From Methylibium sp. NZG (lineage in GTDB: Bacteria > Pseudomonadota > Gammaproteobacteria > Burkholderiales > Burkholderiaceae_C), in assembly GCA_001263235.1 (NCBI GenBank), contig LGRD01000021.1, forward strand, positions 1-44,593: a DNA stretch of 44,593 nucleotides. Reading direction: 5' to 3'. How positions within the stretch are numbered: the first letter of the stretch is position 1; each line of letters starts with the position of its first letter. The position numbers and the translations under genes were made by a program. The notes beneath the pieces are model-generated. The model had not been told where the DNA came from, searched no databases, and saw nothing but the letters and a program-made list of their open reading frames with translations. Positions 25,124 through 32,948 of this stretch are shown piece by piece.

Positions 25124-25758
25124 GCGCCCGCCCGAGCATCGACTTGAACGTCACCCACCTGCTCTACCTGCACGGCTTCCGCTCGTCGCCGCTGTCGACC
25201 AAGGCCCGGCAAATGGCCGCGTGGGTCGGTGAGCACCGGCCCGACATCGAATGGTGGTGCCCACAATTGCCGCCTTCGCCGCGCGAAGCGATGGAGCTCG
25301 TCCTGCAGAGACTGCAGCAATGGCCCGCTGTACGTACCGCGGTCATCGGCAGCTCGCTCGGCGGCTTCTATGCCTGCGGGGTGGCTGAACGCATCGGCTG
25401 CCCTGCGGTGCTGTTGAACCCGGCGGTGGACCCAGCGACCGACCTCGCGCGCCACATCGGCGAAACCAAGGCCTGGCACAGCGACGACACGTTCTACTTT
25501 CGCGCCGAATTCATCGACGAACTGCGCTCGCTGACACCGCCCACGCTGACTCGGCCACAGCGCTACTTCGCCGTCATCGCCAAGGGCGACGAAGTACTCG
25601 ACTGGCGGGCGATGACGGCGCTGTGTTCAGGCAGCAAGGTGAAGTTTCTCGAAGGCGGCGACCATGCGCTGAGCGACTTCAGCGAGCACCTGCCAGACGT
25701 GGTCGACTTCCTCGGCCTGCGGCCGAACACCGGTGAGCGCGCCACCGTCACCAGGTGA
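25120..25758 (+). CDS. YqiA-type esterase / alpha/beta hydrolase
   Basis: A 212-residue alpha/beta hydrolase of the UPF0227/YqiA family. The opening LLYLHGFRSSPLSTKA, the nucleophile elbow GSSLGGFYA, LLNPAVDPATDL, the acid in KGDEVLDW and the catalytic His in GGDHALSDF are clear. No ATG is available. A TTG at 25120 overlaps the mpl stop as TTGA and suggests coupling; a TTG at 25144 is an alternative. In E. coli YqiA hydrolyses short acyl-CoA and ester substrates; the substrate here is unknown. The 3' end overlaps the convergent gene 25748-25954 by 11 nt. Confidence 0.87.
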   Translation: MSARPSIDLNVTHLLYLHGFRSSPLSTKARQMAAWVGEHRPDIEWWCPQLPPSPREAMELVLQRLQQWPAVRTAVIGSSLGGFYACGVAERIGCPAVLLNPAVDPATDLARHIGETKAWHSDDTFYFRAEFIDELRSLTPPTLTRPQRYFAVIAKGDEVLDWRAMTALCSGSKVKFLEGGDHALSDFSEHLPDVVDFLGLRPNTGERATVTR

Positions 25759-25954
25759 CGAGCGTGTAGACCACGCGACCCCAGATCTCGACGTTGAACC
25801 AGAACAGCAGCACGACGGTGGCAAGACGCCGAAACTGGCGCGCCAACTCGATCCAGCGCTCTTCGTCGCGGACCATGAAGATGATGAAGGTGACCACCGA
25901 CAGCGTGACCAGCCCGAAGCCCAGCACGCCGATGATCCAACGAAAAACCGTCAT
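25748..25954 (-). CDS. Small two-helix membrane protein, paralogue of the upstream gene
   Basis: A 68-residue protein with helix 1 at about 4-27 (FRWIIGVLGFGLVTLSVVTF) and helix 2 at about 44-64 (ATVVLLFWFNVEIWGRVVY), joined by a charged loop (RDEERWIELARQFRR). It resembles the product of 25977-26204 in the FRWI start of helix 1, in size and in layout, so the two are probably tandem paralogues. No function is known. The ATG at 25954 overlaps the stop of a nine-codon bridging frame (ATGA). Confidence 0.7.
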   Translation of the reverse strand: MTVFRWIIGVLGFGLVTLSVVTFIIFMVRDEERWIELARQFRRLATVVLLFWFNVEIWGRVVYTLVTW

Positions 25955-25980
25955 GTGCTGAAACTCACCAGATTGCTCAC
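25951..25980 (-). CDS. Nine-codon bridging frame between the two small membrane genes
   Basis: A GTG overlaps the upstream stop (GTGA) and the frame ends with a TGA overlapping the next ATG (ATGA). It would encode MSNLVSFST. It is listed for the junction pattern, not as a known peptide. Confidence 0.25.
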   Translation of the reverse strand: MSNLVSFST

Positions 25981-26204
25981 AAGATCGTCACCATGCGTTC
26001 GAGGATGAGCACGGCAAAAAAGCCCAGGCCGGCAATCACCGTCCACTTGACGATGACGATGCCCCAGGCACGATAGCGCACCTGCCCGGTGCCGATGAAC
26101 ATGGCGAAACACACCACGGCGGCCAACGCGAGCAACAGAACGATCCAGCGAAAGATCAACACGGCGTGCGGGTGCTTGAAGACGGGCTGCTGCGCAGCAT
26201 TCAC
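25977..26204 (-). CDS. Small two-helix membrane protein after lpxC
   Basis: A 75-residue protein with a short N-terminal tail, helix 1 ([20 protein letters not shown]) and helix 2 ([19 protein letters not shown]). The GTG start at 26204 overlaps the lpxC stop by 4 nt (GTGA), so it is coupled to lpxC. It is similar in layout to the next gene. It could be an accessory to envelope biogenesis by position, but nothing in the sequence proves it. Confidence 0.7.
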   Translation of the reverse strand: MNAAQQPVFKHPHAVLIFRWIVLLLALAAVVCFAMFIGTGQVRYRAWGIVIVKWTVIAGLGFFAVLILERMVTIL

Positions 26205-27136
26205 CAGGCTGGCGCCAGATCGGCCAAGCCGGTGGGCGCCTGCGATACGTCGTCGAAGCTGACGAGCTCGCAGGCCGACGGGTCGTCGAGCACCGCACGA
26301 ACCAGTTGGTTGTTCAGCGCATGGCCCGACTTGAATGCGCTGTACGCGGCCAGCAGCGGCTGGCCGGCGAGGTAGAGGTCGCCGATGGCGTCGAGGATCT
26401 TGTGCTTGACGATCTCGTCGTCGTAGCGAAACCCGCCGCTGTTGAGCACTTTGTAGTCGTCCATCACGATCGCATTGTCCATGCTGCCGCCGAGCGCAAG
26501 CCCGCGTGAACGCATCATTTCCACGTCTTTTGTGAAGCCGAAGGTGCGCGCGCGGGCGATCTGCTGCTTGTACAGCCCCGAGCCCATGTCGAACTCGACG
26601 CGTTGGCCGGTCTGGTTCACCGCCGGGTGGTCGAACTCGATCTCGAAGCTCAGCTTGTAGCCTTCGAACGGGTCGAGCCGTGCCCACTTGAGGCTGACGC
26701 CCTCGCCCTCGCGCACCTCGATGGGCTTGACCACGCGCAGGAAGCGCTTGGGTGCTGCCTGCAACTGGATGCCCGCGCTTTGCAGCAGGAACACAAATGA
26801 CGCCGCCGAGCCGTCGAGGATCGGCACCTCTTCGGCGGTGATGTCGACGATCAGGTTGTCCAGGCCGAGGCCCGAGCACGCCGACAGCAGGTGCTCGACC
26901 GTCTTGACCTTCGGGCCGCCGGGGTCGCCGGTGGGCGACAGCGTGGTGGCCAGACGCGTGTCGGTGACGGCATGGGCCCGCGCGTGGATGTCCACCGGCT
27001 TGGGCAGGTCGGTGCGGCGGAAGATGACGCCGGTGTCGGGCGGCGCCGGGCGCAAGGTCAGCTCCACGCGCTGGCCGCCGTGCACGCCGACCCCCACCGC
27101 GCGGGTGATGGACTTGAGCGTTCGTTGGGCCAACAT
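26201..27136 (-). CDS. lpxC: UDP-3-O-acyl-N-acetylglucosamine deacetylase
   Basis: Zinc amidase that commits UDP-3-O-acyl-GlcNAc to lipid A. The 311-residue product begins [20 protein letters not shown]. Zinc and catalytic residues are in [31 protein letters not shown] and [12 protein letters not shown]. The length matches E. coli LpxC. In most beta- and gammaproteobacteria it follows ftsZ directly; here about 2.4 kb with a hydrolase and an opposed LysR gene intervene. There is no Shine-Dalgarno, and a TAAAAT box ends 6 nt before the ATG, so it probably has its own leaderless promoter. Confidence 0.97.
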   Translation of the reverse strand: MLAQRTLKSITRAVGVGVHGGQRVELTLRPAPPDTGVIFRRTDLPKPVDIHARAHAVTDTRLATTLSPTGDPGGPKVKTVEHLLSACSGLGLDNLIVDITAEEVPILDGSAASFVFLLQSAGIQLQAAPKRFLRVVKPIEVREGEGVSLKWARLDPFEGYKLSFEIEFDHPAVNQTGQRVEFDMGSGLYKQQIARARTFGFTKDVEMMRSRGLALGGSMDNAIVMDDYKVLNSGGFRYDDEIVKHKILDAIGDLYLAGQPLLAAYSAFKSGHALNNQLVRAVLDDPSACELVSFDDVSQAPTGLADLAPAW

Positions 27137-27142
27137 GCGTTG

Positions 27143-27148
27143 ATTTTA
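27143..27148 (-). promoter_or_regulatory. TAAAAT -10 candidate, 6 nt before the lpxC ATG
   Basis: The minus strand reads TAAAAT-CAACGC-ATG with no Shine-Dalgarno. A start 6-7 nt after the box falls on the ATG. The -35 is not obvious. The rest of the 148-nt gap shows no other feature. Confidence 0.45.
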
Positions 27149-27284
27149 CGTGGGGCCAACGGATGCCACCCTCCCCCTTCAGGGCGATCTCGCGCCCAGT
27201 CGGGCCACCGCCTCCAAGGTCAGGCAGGGGCGATGTCGGGGCCCGCCGCTCCGGCCTCAGCGGGCAGCACGCGTTGCGCGCTCG

Positions 27285-28253
27285 TCAAGGCCGACCCGCG
27301 CGCGCGTCGACGAAGGCGACGACCTCGCCCAGCACCGCCGGCCCTTCGGGCTCGTGCAGAAGGCTGTGCAGCGCCTGCTCGTAGACAACGAGCTTCTTGT
27401 CCTTGCTGGCAGCCTGCTGCGACAGAGCGCGGCTGCCGTCGGGTGGGGTCACCCGATCCGCACCGCCGTGCAGGATCAGCAGCGGCGCGGTGATCGTGGG
27501 CATCAGCGGCTGCAGCTCGACGACCCCGTCGAGGATGGCGTCGATCGTGCGGGCGGGCACCTTCGCGCGTTGGATCGCCGGGTCGCGCGCCAGCTCGGCG
27601 CGCGCGGCGCTCTCGCGCACGACCTGCGCTGCGTCCACCGCTTCGAGTGGCAGTTCAGGCGCCAATCGGCTGAGCGTGCCCACCACCGCGCGCGCCCCAC
27701 CGCTGGCCGAGGGCGGCAGCGCCAGCGCCGCGCTGCTGAGCACCACACCGGCCAGGCGCGCCTTGCCAGCGTCCTTCACGGCGACATGCGCCGCGACCAG
27801 CCCGCCCATGCTGTGCCCATAGAGGAAGAGAGGGACGCCGGGGTTGCGCTTGGCCGCCTCGGCCAGCGCCACTTCGGCATCGCCAGCGAGCTGGGCAACC
27901 GAGTCGACGCGTTGCCGCGAGCCGCCCGAGGCGCCGTGCCCACGGTGGTCCAGCGCGTAGACCGCCACACCCTTCGCGACAAGCGCCTGCGCCAAAGCGG
28001 TGTAGCGGCCGGGGTGGTCATGGATGCCATGCACCAGCACGATCGCGCCGCGCACAGGCGCGGCCGCGTGCTTCCACTCGTAGCCTTGCAGGCAGTTGCC
28101 GTCGGCGGCGTTGGCGCGCCAGGTCGAGGCGCCGCCGGCAGCGTTGCCCTGGCAGTCGCCGACCGACGGACGCGAGCCGGCGTACGCGGCCAGCGCAGCA
28201 GCGGCCGCAAGCGCCGCAATCACAACGATCAGTCCCTTGATCAGCGTTGACAT
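27285..28253 (-). CDS. Alpha/beta hydrolase, monoacylglycerol-lipase-like, with N-terminal anchor
   Basis: A 322-residue protein with a hydrophobic N-terminal segment (LIKGLIVVIAALAAAAALAA), likely a signal or membrane anchor, then an alpha/beta hydrolase domain. The HG oxyanion motif is VLVHGIHDHPGRY, the nucleophile elbow is YGHSMGGLVAA, the acid is in HGGADRVTPP and the His in ALHSLLHEPE. This is the pattern of monoacylglycerol lipase and lysophospholipase relatives. A short Cys-containing region (DCQGNA..GNCLQGYEW) follows the anchor. It is divergent from the LysR gene, which is a plausible regulator. It sits in the normally conserved ftsZ-lpxC interval. Confidence 0.88.
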   Translation of the reverse strand: MSTLIKGLIVVIAALAAAAALAAYAGSRPSVGDCQGNAAGGASTWRANAADGNCLQGYEWKHAAAPVRGAIVLVHGIHDHPGRYTALAQALVAKGVAVYALDHRGHGASGGSRQRVDSVAQLAGDAEVALAEAAKRNPGVPLFLYGHSMGGLVAAHVAVKDAGKARLAGVVLSSAALALPPSASGGARAVVGTLSRLAPELPLEAVDAAQVVRESAARAELARDPAIQRAKVPARTIDAILDGVVELQPLMPTITAPLLILHGGADRVTPPDGSRALSQQAASKDKKLVVYEQALHSLLHEPEGPAVLGEVVAFVDARAGRP

Positions 28254-28343
28254 GGTGTTGTTCTTTCTGTGCGAGGTTGTTGGTGAGGCGTGGGCTGTTG
28301 GCTTGACGTAGCACGCGAATCAGAACGGATCGGCGAGGGTCAC

Positions 28344-28361
28344 CGCGAAGAATTCTTCGCG
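28344..28361. promoter_or_regulatory. Perfect 18-bp palindrome between hydrolase and LysR gene
   Basis: CGCGAAGAATTCTTCGCG is a perfect palindrome in the 192-nt divergent intergenic region, 91 nt from the hydrolase ATG and 85 nt from the LysR ATG. It has the look of a regulator binding site, probably for the adjacent LysR protein. Confidence 0.65.
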
Positions 28362-28445
28362 ACAACCCGCGCCGTAAACAGCCCCCCGCATAGACTTCAG
28401 CCGTACCTCCGTCGATACCAATCCCCCGCTGCCCACCGCTGTCAC

Positions 28446-29336
28446 ATGACGCTCGACCAGCTGCGCATCTACGTCAAGGTGATCGAGACCGGCAGCTTCA
28501 CCAACGCCGCCGATCGCCTGGGCACGCCGCGCAGCCACGTCAGCCGCGTGATCGCACAGCTTGAGGCCGAACTGGGCGTGGTGCTGCTCGAACGCACGAC
28601 GCGCGCGCGCTCGATCACCGAGGCGGGGCGCGAGGTCTACGACCGCGCGGTGGGCATCCTCGGCGCGGTGGACGACACCTTGCGCGCCACGCAGCGCCTG
28701 CACGACGAGCCACAAGGCTTGCTGCGGCTGACCTGTGGCGTCGAGTTCGGTCAGGTCATTCTCGGGGCATGGGTCGAGGACTATCTCGCGCGTTGGCCCA
28801 AGGTGGCTGTCGAGGCCGAGTACACCTCGCGCGAGCTCGATCTCGTGCACGAGGGCTTCGATCTGGCGATCCGAAGCGGGCCGCTGCCCGACTCGCGCCT
28901 GGTGGCGCGGACGCTGGGTCGCTTCGACTGCGGCCTGTTCGCCAGCGCCGGCTACCTGCGCGAGCGTGGACGCCCGATCGAGCCCGCCGACCTGGAGGAG
29001 CACGACCTGGTGTTCTTCACCGGCGGCGCGATCAAGGCCGGCTGGACCATGCACCACCCGCAACGCGAAGCGCCGGTGGCTGTGAAGGCCGCGGCGCGCC
29101 TGCGCGTCAACGCCGGAACCGGCGTGCGCAACGCGTTGCTGCGAGGCTTGGGAGTCGGACAACTGCCTTGCGCGATGGCTGGCGAGGCCGTGGCTCAGGG
29201 CCGGCTCGAGCCGGTGCTGGCGCCTTGGGCGCCGGCACCGGTGGTGGTGCATGCCGTCTACCCGAGCAACCGCTACCTCACGCCCAAGGTGCGTGCCTTC
29301 ATCGACTTGGCGCTGGAGCGGTTTCCGCAAGCGTAG
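28446..29336 (+). CDS. LysR-family transcriptional regulator
   Basis: A 296-residue LysR regulator. The winged helix-turn-helix is at the N-terminus (LDQLRIYVKVIETGSFTNAA, then PRSHVSRVIAQLEAELG and LLERTTR). The effector-binding domain begins at about residue 90 (LRLTCGVEFGQVILGAW) and has the subgroup landmarks FDLAIRSGPLPDS and VNAGTGVRNALLRGLGVGQLP. It resembles the CrgA/DmlR-type subgroup. Its frame extends upstream, but the ATG at 28446 gives the canonical MTLDQLRIYV start. It is divergent from the hydrolase gene and convergent with ftsZ. Confidence 0.93.
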   Translation: MTLDQLRIYVKVIETGSFTNAADRLGTPRSHVSRVIAQLEAELGVVLLERTTRARSITEAGREVYDRAVGILGAVDDTLRATQRLHDEPQGLLRLTCGVEFGQVILGAWVEDYLARWPKVAVEAEYTSRELDLVHEGFDLAIRSGPLPDSRLVARTLGRFDCGLFASAGYLRERGRPIEPADLEEHDLVFFTGGAIKAGWTMHHPQREAPVAVKAAARLRVNAGTGVRNALLRGLGVGQLPCAMAGEAVAQGRLEPVLAPWAPAPVVVHAVYPSNRYLTPKVRAFIDLALERFPQA

Positions 29337-29368
29337 GCGGCGAGCTCGCTGGTGGGCGGGAGGCCGCA

Positions 29369-29477
29369 CGTCCGACGCTCCAGAGTGTCGGCGCGGACGA
29401 AACCGCCGGCCAGCGCACGGCCGCTCCGAAGCGGCCGGCGGCCCCCTCGGGGGGCGGCCGCGCGTACCCGCGCGGCC
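29369..29477. terminator. Cluster of four hairpins between convergent lysR and ftsZ
   Basis: The 152-nt gap holds stems CGTCCG/CGGACG (29369-29374 with 29394-29399), GGCCGC/GCGGCC (29419-29436), GCCCCC/GGGGGC (29441-29455) and a perfect 9-bp stem GGCCGCGCG/CGCGCGGCC (29456-29477) with a 4-nt loop. None has a T-run. The position after two convergent genes suggests a bidirectional transcription barrier or REP-like element. Confidence 0.5.
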
Positions 29478-29488
29478 GGGGGTACCAC

Positions 29489-30685
29489 TCAGTCAGCCTG
29501 CTTCCTAAGGAACGCCGGGATCTCGATCTCGTCCATGCCATTGCTCACCAGCGCATCCACCTTGGCCGCTGCGGTGCGGCCGTTACGCCACACGCTCGGG
29601 GTGTTCATCGCGGTGTAGTCCTGCTGCGACGTGCCGGCGTGCACCGGCTGCGTCAGGATCGGCAGGCCATCGGTGCCGGTGCGCAGCGCGGGTGCGCTGT
29701 GCACCACGCTGATCGGCGCCTGCTGGCGCTTGGCAGGGCTCAAGCCGGTGGCGATCACCGTCACGCGCAACTGGTCGCCCAGGCCTTCGTCGTACGCGGT
29801 GCCGTAGATCACGTGCGCGTCGTCGGCGGCGTAACGGCGGATGGTGTTCATCACGTTGCGCGACTCGCTCAGCTTGAAGGTGTTGCGGTTGGCTGCGATC
29901 AACACCAGCACGCCGCGCGCGCCCGAGAGGTCGATGCCCTCCAGCAGCGGGCAGGCCACGGCCGACTCGGCCGCCTTGGCCGCCCGGTCCGGGCCGCTTG
30001 CGGTGGCGGTGCCCATCATCGCCTTGCCGGGCTCGCTCATCACCGTCTTCACGTCCTCGAAGTCGACGTTCACGAGGCCCGGGATGTGGATGATGTCGCT
30101 GATGCCGCCGACCGCGTTCTTCAACACGTCGTTGGCGAAGGCGAACGCCTGGTCCTGCGTCACGTCGTCGCCCAGCACGTCGAGCAGCTTGTCGTTCAGG
30201 ATCACGATCAGCGAGTCGACGTTGGCCTCCAGTTCGGCCAGCCCGGCATCAGCCGCCTTCATGCGGCGTGGGCCCTCGAACTCGAACGGCTTGGTCACGA
30301 CGCCGACCGTCAAGATCCCCATCTCGCGCGCCACACGCGCGATCACCGGCGCGGCGCCGGTGCCGGTGCCGCCGCCCATGCCGGCGGTGAGGAACAGCAT
30401 GTGCGCGCCTTCGATCGCCTGGCGGATGCGCCCTTCGGCCTCGGTCGCGGCCGCACGCCCCACGTCGGGCTTGGCGCCTGCGCCCAGGCCGCTGCTGCCG
30501 AGCTGAATCAACTGGTGCGCCGCCGAGCGGTTGAGCGCCTGCGCGTCGGTGTTGGCGCAGACGAACTCCACGCCCTGCACGCCTTGCGAAATCATGTGCT
30601 CGACGGCGTTGCCGCCGCCACCGCCCACGCCCATGACCTTGATCTGTGTGCCGAGGTCAAACTCTTCGATCATTTCGATGGTCAT
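29489..30685 (-). CDS. ftsZ: Cell division GTPase FtsZ
   Basis: A 398-residue tubulin homologue that forms the Z ring. It has the nucleotide-binding loops VMGVGGGGGNAVEHM and GMGGGTGTGAAPVIA, the T7-type loop INVDFEDVKTVM in the form LVNVDFEDV, and a C-terminal tail ending EIEIPAFLRKQAD, the conserved peptide that binds FtsA and ZipA. The start is the ATG at 30685 (MTIEMIEEFDLG) behind an AAGGAG Shine-Dalgarno. The frame continues upstream but without homology. The 208-nt gap to ftsA holds a bridging small frame whose stop overlaps this ATG. Confidence 0.98.
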   Translation of the reverse strand: MTIEMIEEFDLGTQIKVMGVGGGGGNAVEHMISQGVQGVEFVCANTDAQALNRSAAHQLIQLGSSGLGAGAKPDVGRAAATEAEGRIRQAIEGAHMLFLTAGMGGGTGTGAAPVIARVAREMGILTVGVVTKPFEFEGPRRMKAADAGLAELEANVDSLIVILNDKLLDVLGDDVTQDQAFAFANDVLKNAVGGISDIIHIPGLVNVDFEDVKTVMSEPGKAMMGTATASGPDRAAKAAESAVACPLLEGIDLSGARGVLVLIAANRNTFKLSESRNVMNTIRRYAADDAHVIYGTAYDEGLGDQLRVTVIATGLSPAKRQQAPISVVHSAPALRTGTDGLPILTQPVHAGTSQQDYTAMNTPSVWRNGRTAAAKVDALVSNGMDEIEIPAFLRKQAD

Positions 30686-30864
30686 TTCAGTTCTCCTTGT
30701 CCCGTTTGCAGTTGCCGTACCAGACTCTCGTGATGTGCTGCGCCTTCGGTTGATTTGCCCCGGTTCCTGCGGCGCACGCCCCAGGCCAGAGTCTTGTTGT
30801 GCGCGCTCGCGGGTGGGGCGCGGATCGCGCCTCGATGGCAGCGCGCGTCGTGAGTGGTGTTCAT
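30682..30864 (-). CDS. Small open frame between ftsA and ftsZ (about 60 codons)
   Basis: An ATG at 30864 preceded by AGGGG at 7 nt (another ATG at 30870) opens a frame that begins MNTTHDARCHRGAIRAPP and ends RQLQTGQGELK. Its TGA overlaps the ftsZ ATG as ATGA. The product is basic with no known domain. The same frame is open right back to the ftsA stop codon. It could be a real small protein, a leader that couples ftsZ to ftsA, or chance. The Shine-Dalgarno and the stop/start overlap favour translation. Confidence 0.4.
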   Translation of the reverse strand: MNTTHDARCHRGAIRAPPASAHNKTLAWGVRRRNRGKSTEGAAHHESLVRQLQTGQGELK

Positions 30865-30893
30865 GTTCATTCCCCTGATGTCGTGTTGTGCGT

Positions 30894-32123
30894 TCAGAAG
30901 TTCCCGAGGAACCAATCCTTCGCGCGGCCGAACAGCGTCTGCACCGAGCCCGCCTGCTGTGCCGCGCGCACACCGCGCGCGCGGCCGATGCGCGCTTCTT
31001 CGAGCAAGCCCATCACCGTCGCCGAGCGCGGGTTGGAGACCATGTCGAACAACGCGCCGTGGTAGGTCGGGTTGCCGCGCCGCACGGGCTTCAGGAAAAT
31101 GTCTTCGCCCAGCTCCACCATGCCCGGCATCACCGCCGCGCCGCCGGTGATGACAATGCCCGACGACAGCAGCTCCTCGTACCCGCTCTCGCGGATCACC
31201 TGGTGCACGAGCGAATAGATCTCCTCGACGCGCGGCTCGATCACGCCGGCCAGCGCCTGGCGGCTGAGCATGCGCGGCGCCCGGTCGCCCAGGCCCGGCA
31301 CTTCGAGTTGTTCGCTGGGGTCGGCCAGCAACTGCTTGGCCACGCCGAACTCGATCTTGATGCCCTCGGCATCCTTGGTCGGCGTGCGCAGCGCCATCGC
31401 AATGTCGCTCGTGATCAGGTCACCCGCGATCGGAATCACTGCGGTGTGGCGGATCGCGCCGTCGGTGAAGATCGCCACGTCGGTCGTGCCGGCACCGATG
31501 TCCACCAGCGCCACGCCGAGGTCCTTCTCGTCGTCGGTCAGCACCGCGTGGCTCGATGCGCTCGGGTTCAGCACCAGTTGATCGACCTCCAGCCCGCAGC
31601 GGCGCACGCACTTGACGATGTTCTCGGCCGCGCTCTGCGCGCCCGTCACGATGTGCACCTTGACCTCCAGCCGCCCGCCGCTCATGCCGATCGGCTCCTT
31701 GACCTCGTGGCCGTCGATCACGAACTCCTGCGGCTCCACCAGCAGCAGCCGCTGGTCGTTCGGGATGTTGATCGCCTTGGCGGTCTCGACCACACGCGCC
31801 ACGTCCACCGGCGTCACTTCCTTGTCGCGCACGATCACCATGCCGGTGCTGTTCTGGCCGCGGATGTGGCTGCCGGTGATGCCGGTGTAGACGCGCGTGA
31901 TCTTGCAGTCAGCCATCATTTCGGCCTCCTTCAGCGCCTGCTGGATGGCGGCCACCGTCGCGTCGATATTGACCACGACGCCGCGCTTCAAGCCGTGCGT
32001 GGGCGCGTGCCCGAGGCCGGCCATGCGGAGCTCGCCGCTGGGCAACAGTTCGGCCACCACCACCATCACCTTGGCGGTGCCGATGTCCAGGCCGACGACC
32101 AGGTCCTTGTATTCCTTGGCCAT
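30894..32123 (-). CDS. ftsA: Cell division protein FtsA
   Basis: Actin-like ATPase that tethers FtsZ to the membrane. The 409-residue product begins MAKEYKDLVVGLDIGTAKV. It has VDIGAGTTDVAIFTDG and IVITGGAAVMPGMVEL of the ATPase core, and a C-terminal amphipathic helix (LFGRAKDWFLGNF) that binds the membrane. The ATG at 32123 has a GAGGA Shine-Dalgarno at a better spacing than the ATG at 32129, which overlaps the ftsQ stop as ATGA; both are in the same frame. It follows ftsQ directly. Confidence 0.97.
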   Translation of the reverse strand: MAKEYKDLVVGLDIGTAKVMVVVAELLPSGELRMAGLGHAPTHGLKRGVVVNIDATVAAIQQALKEAEMMADCKITRVYTGITGSHIRGQNSTGMVIVRDKEVTPVDVARVVETAKAINIPNDQRLLLVEPQEFVIDGHEVKEPIGMSGGRLEVKVHIVTGAQSAAENIVKCVRRCGLEVDQLVLNPSASSHAVLTDDEKDLGVALVDIGAGTTDVAIFTDGAIRHTAVIPIAGDLITSDIAMALRTPTKDAEGIKIEFGVAKQLLADPSEQLEVPGLGDRAPRMLSRQALAGVIEPRVEEIYSLVHQVIRESGYEELLSSGIVITGGAAVMPGMVELGEDIFLKPVRRGNPTYHGALFDMVSNPRSATVMGLLEEARIGRARGVRAAQQAGSVQTLFGRAKDWFLGNF

Positions 32124-32125
32124 GC

Positions 32126-32944
32126 TCATTTCCTCTTTGGCGCGATGGCCGGGCCGGTCTCGACGGTGGTGGAAATGCCGCGCAATCGCACGGCGTAGCC
32201 TTCGTTGTGGCGCAAGTCGGCGTACTCCAGCGGCCGCTCATAGCGTGAGATCACCTGGCCGACCGTGGCGACGAAACGGCGCGTGCGCTCGACCACCTCG
32301 TCGTCGCTGCCGCGGCCGAGCTCGACCTCGGCACCGGTGTCGAGGTCGACGCGCCACGAGCCGCGGCCGGACAGATTCAGCGCCTTGATCTGCGCCGGCA
32401 TTGCGGCAAGCACCGGGCGCAGCCGGGTCAGCATCGTGAGCATGAGGGCCGACGTGCCGTCCGGGCCCGACAACGGGGTCAGCGATTCGTCCTCGACATC
32501 GCCGAGGTTCGCCTCGAACACCTCGCCGTAGGTGTTGACCAGCCGATCCTCAGCACCGTCGCGCACCCACAGCGCGGCGGCGCGGTGCTCTTGCAGCCGC
32601 ACCGCCAGCCGGTTCGGCCACACCCGGTTGACCACCGCTTGCCGCACCCACGGCACCGACTCGAACGCGCGCCGGCCCTCCGCCAGATCCATCGTGAAGA
32701 AGTTGCCCGACAGGCGCGCCGCCACATTCGCGCGCAGCGTGGACACGCTGTTGCGCGCCAGGTCGCCCTCGACGCTGATCGAGCGCACGACGAACAGAGG
32801 CTGGCGCACCACCCACAACAGCGCCATGCCGGCCAAGGCGATCGCCGCGATGCCCAGCAGCACGGCGGTGGTGGCGTTCATCAGCCGCACGTCGCCAGGC
32901 AGCGCTGGGCCGCTTGTCGGGTTGAGTGCGTTGAGCGTGGCCAT
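32126..32944 (-). CDS. ftsQ: Cell division protein FtsQ
   Basis: A 272-residue bitopic membrane protein of the divisome core (FtsQBL). A cytoplasmic tail of about 22 residues precedes one transmembrane helix (TTAVLLGIAAIALAGMALLW), a POTRA domain (VVRSISVEGDLARNSVSTLR) and a beta-domain (VRQAVVNRVWPNRLAVRLQEH). The C-terminal block ADLRHNEGYAVRLRG is typical of beta FtsQ. The ATG at 32944 lies 4 nt after the ddl stop. Confidence 0.96.
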   Translation of the reverse strand: MATLNALNPTSGPALPGDVRLMNATTAVLLGIAAIALAGMALLWVVRQPLFVVRSISVEGDLARNSVSTLRANVAARLSGNFFTMDLAEGRRAFESVPWVRQAVVNRVWPNRLAVRLQEHRAAALWVRDGAEDRLVNTYGEVFEANLGDVEDESLTPLSGPDGTSALMLTMLTRLRPVLAAMPAQIKALNLSGRGSWRVDLDTGAEVELGRGSDDEVVERTRRFVATVGQVISRYERPLEYADLRHNEGYAVRLRGISTTVETGPAIAPKRK

Positions 32945-32948
32945 TGGT

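Noticed and set aside
32124-32129. ftsA start at 32129 with ATGA overlap to ftsQ
   Set aside because: In-frame and possible, but the Shine-Dalgarno spacing and the family N-terminus (MAKEYKDL) favour 32123.
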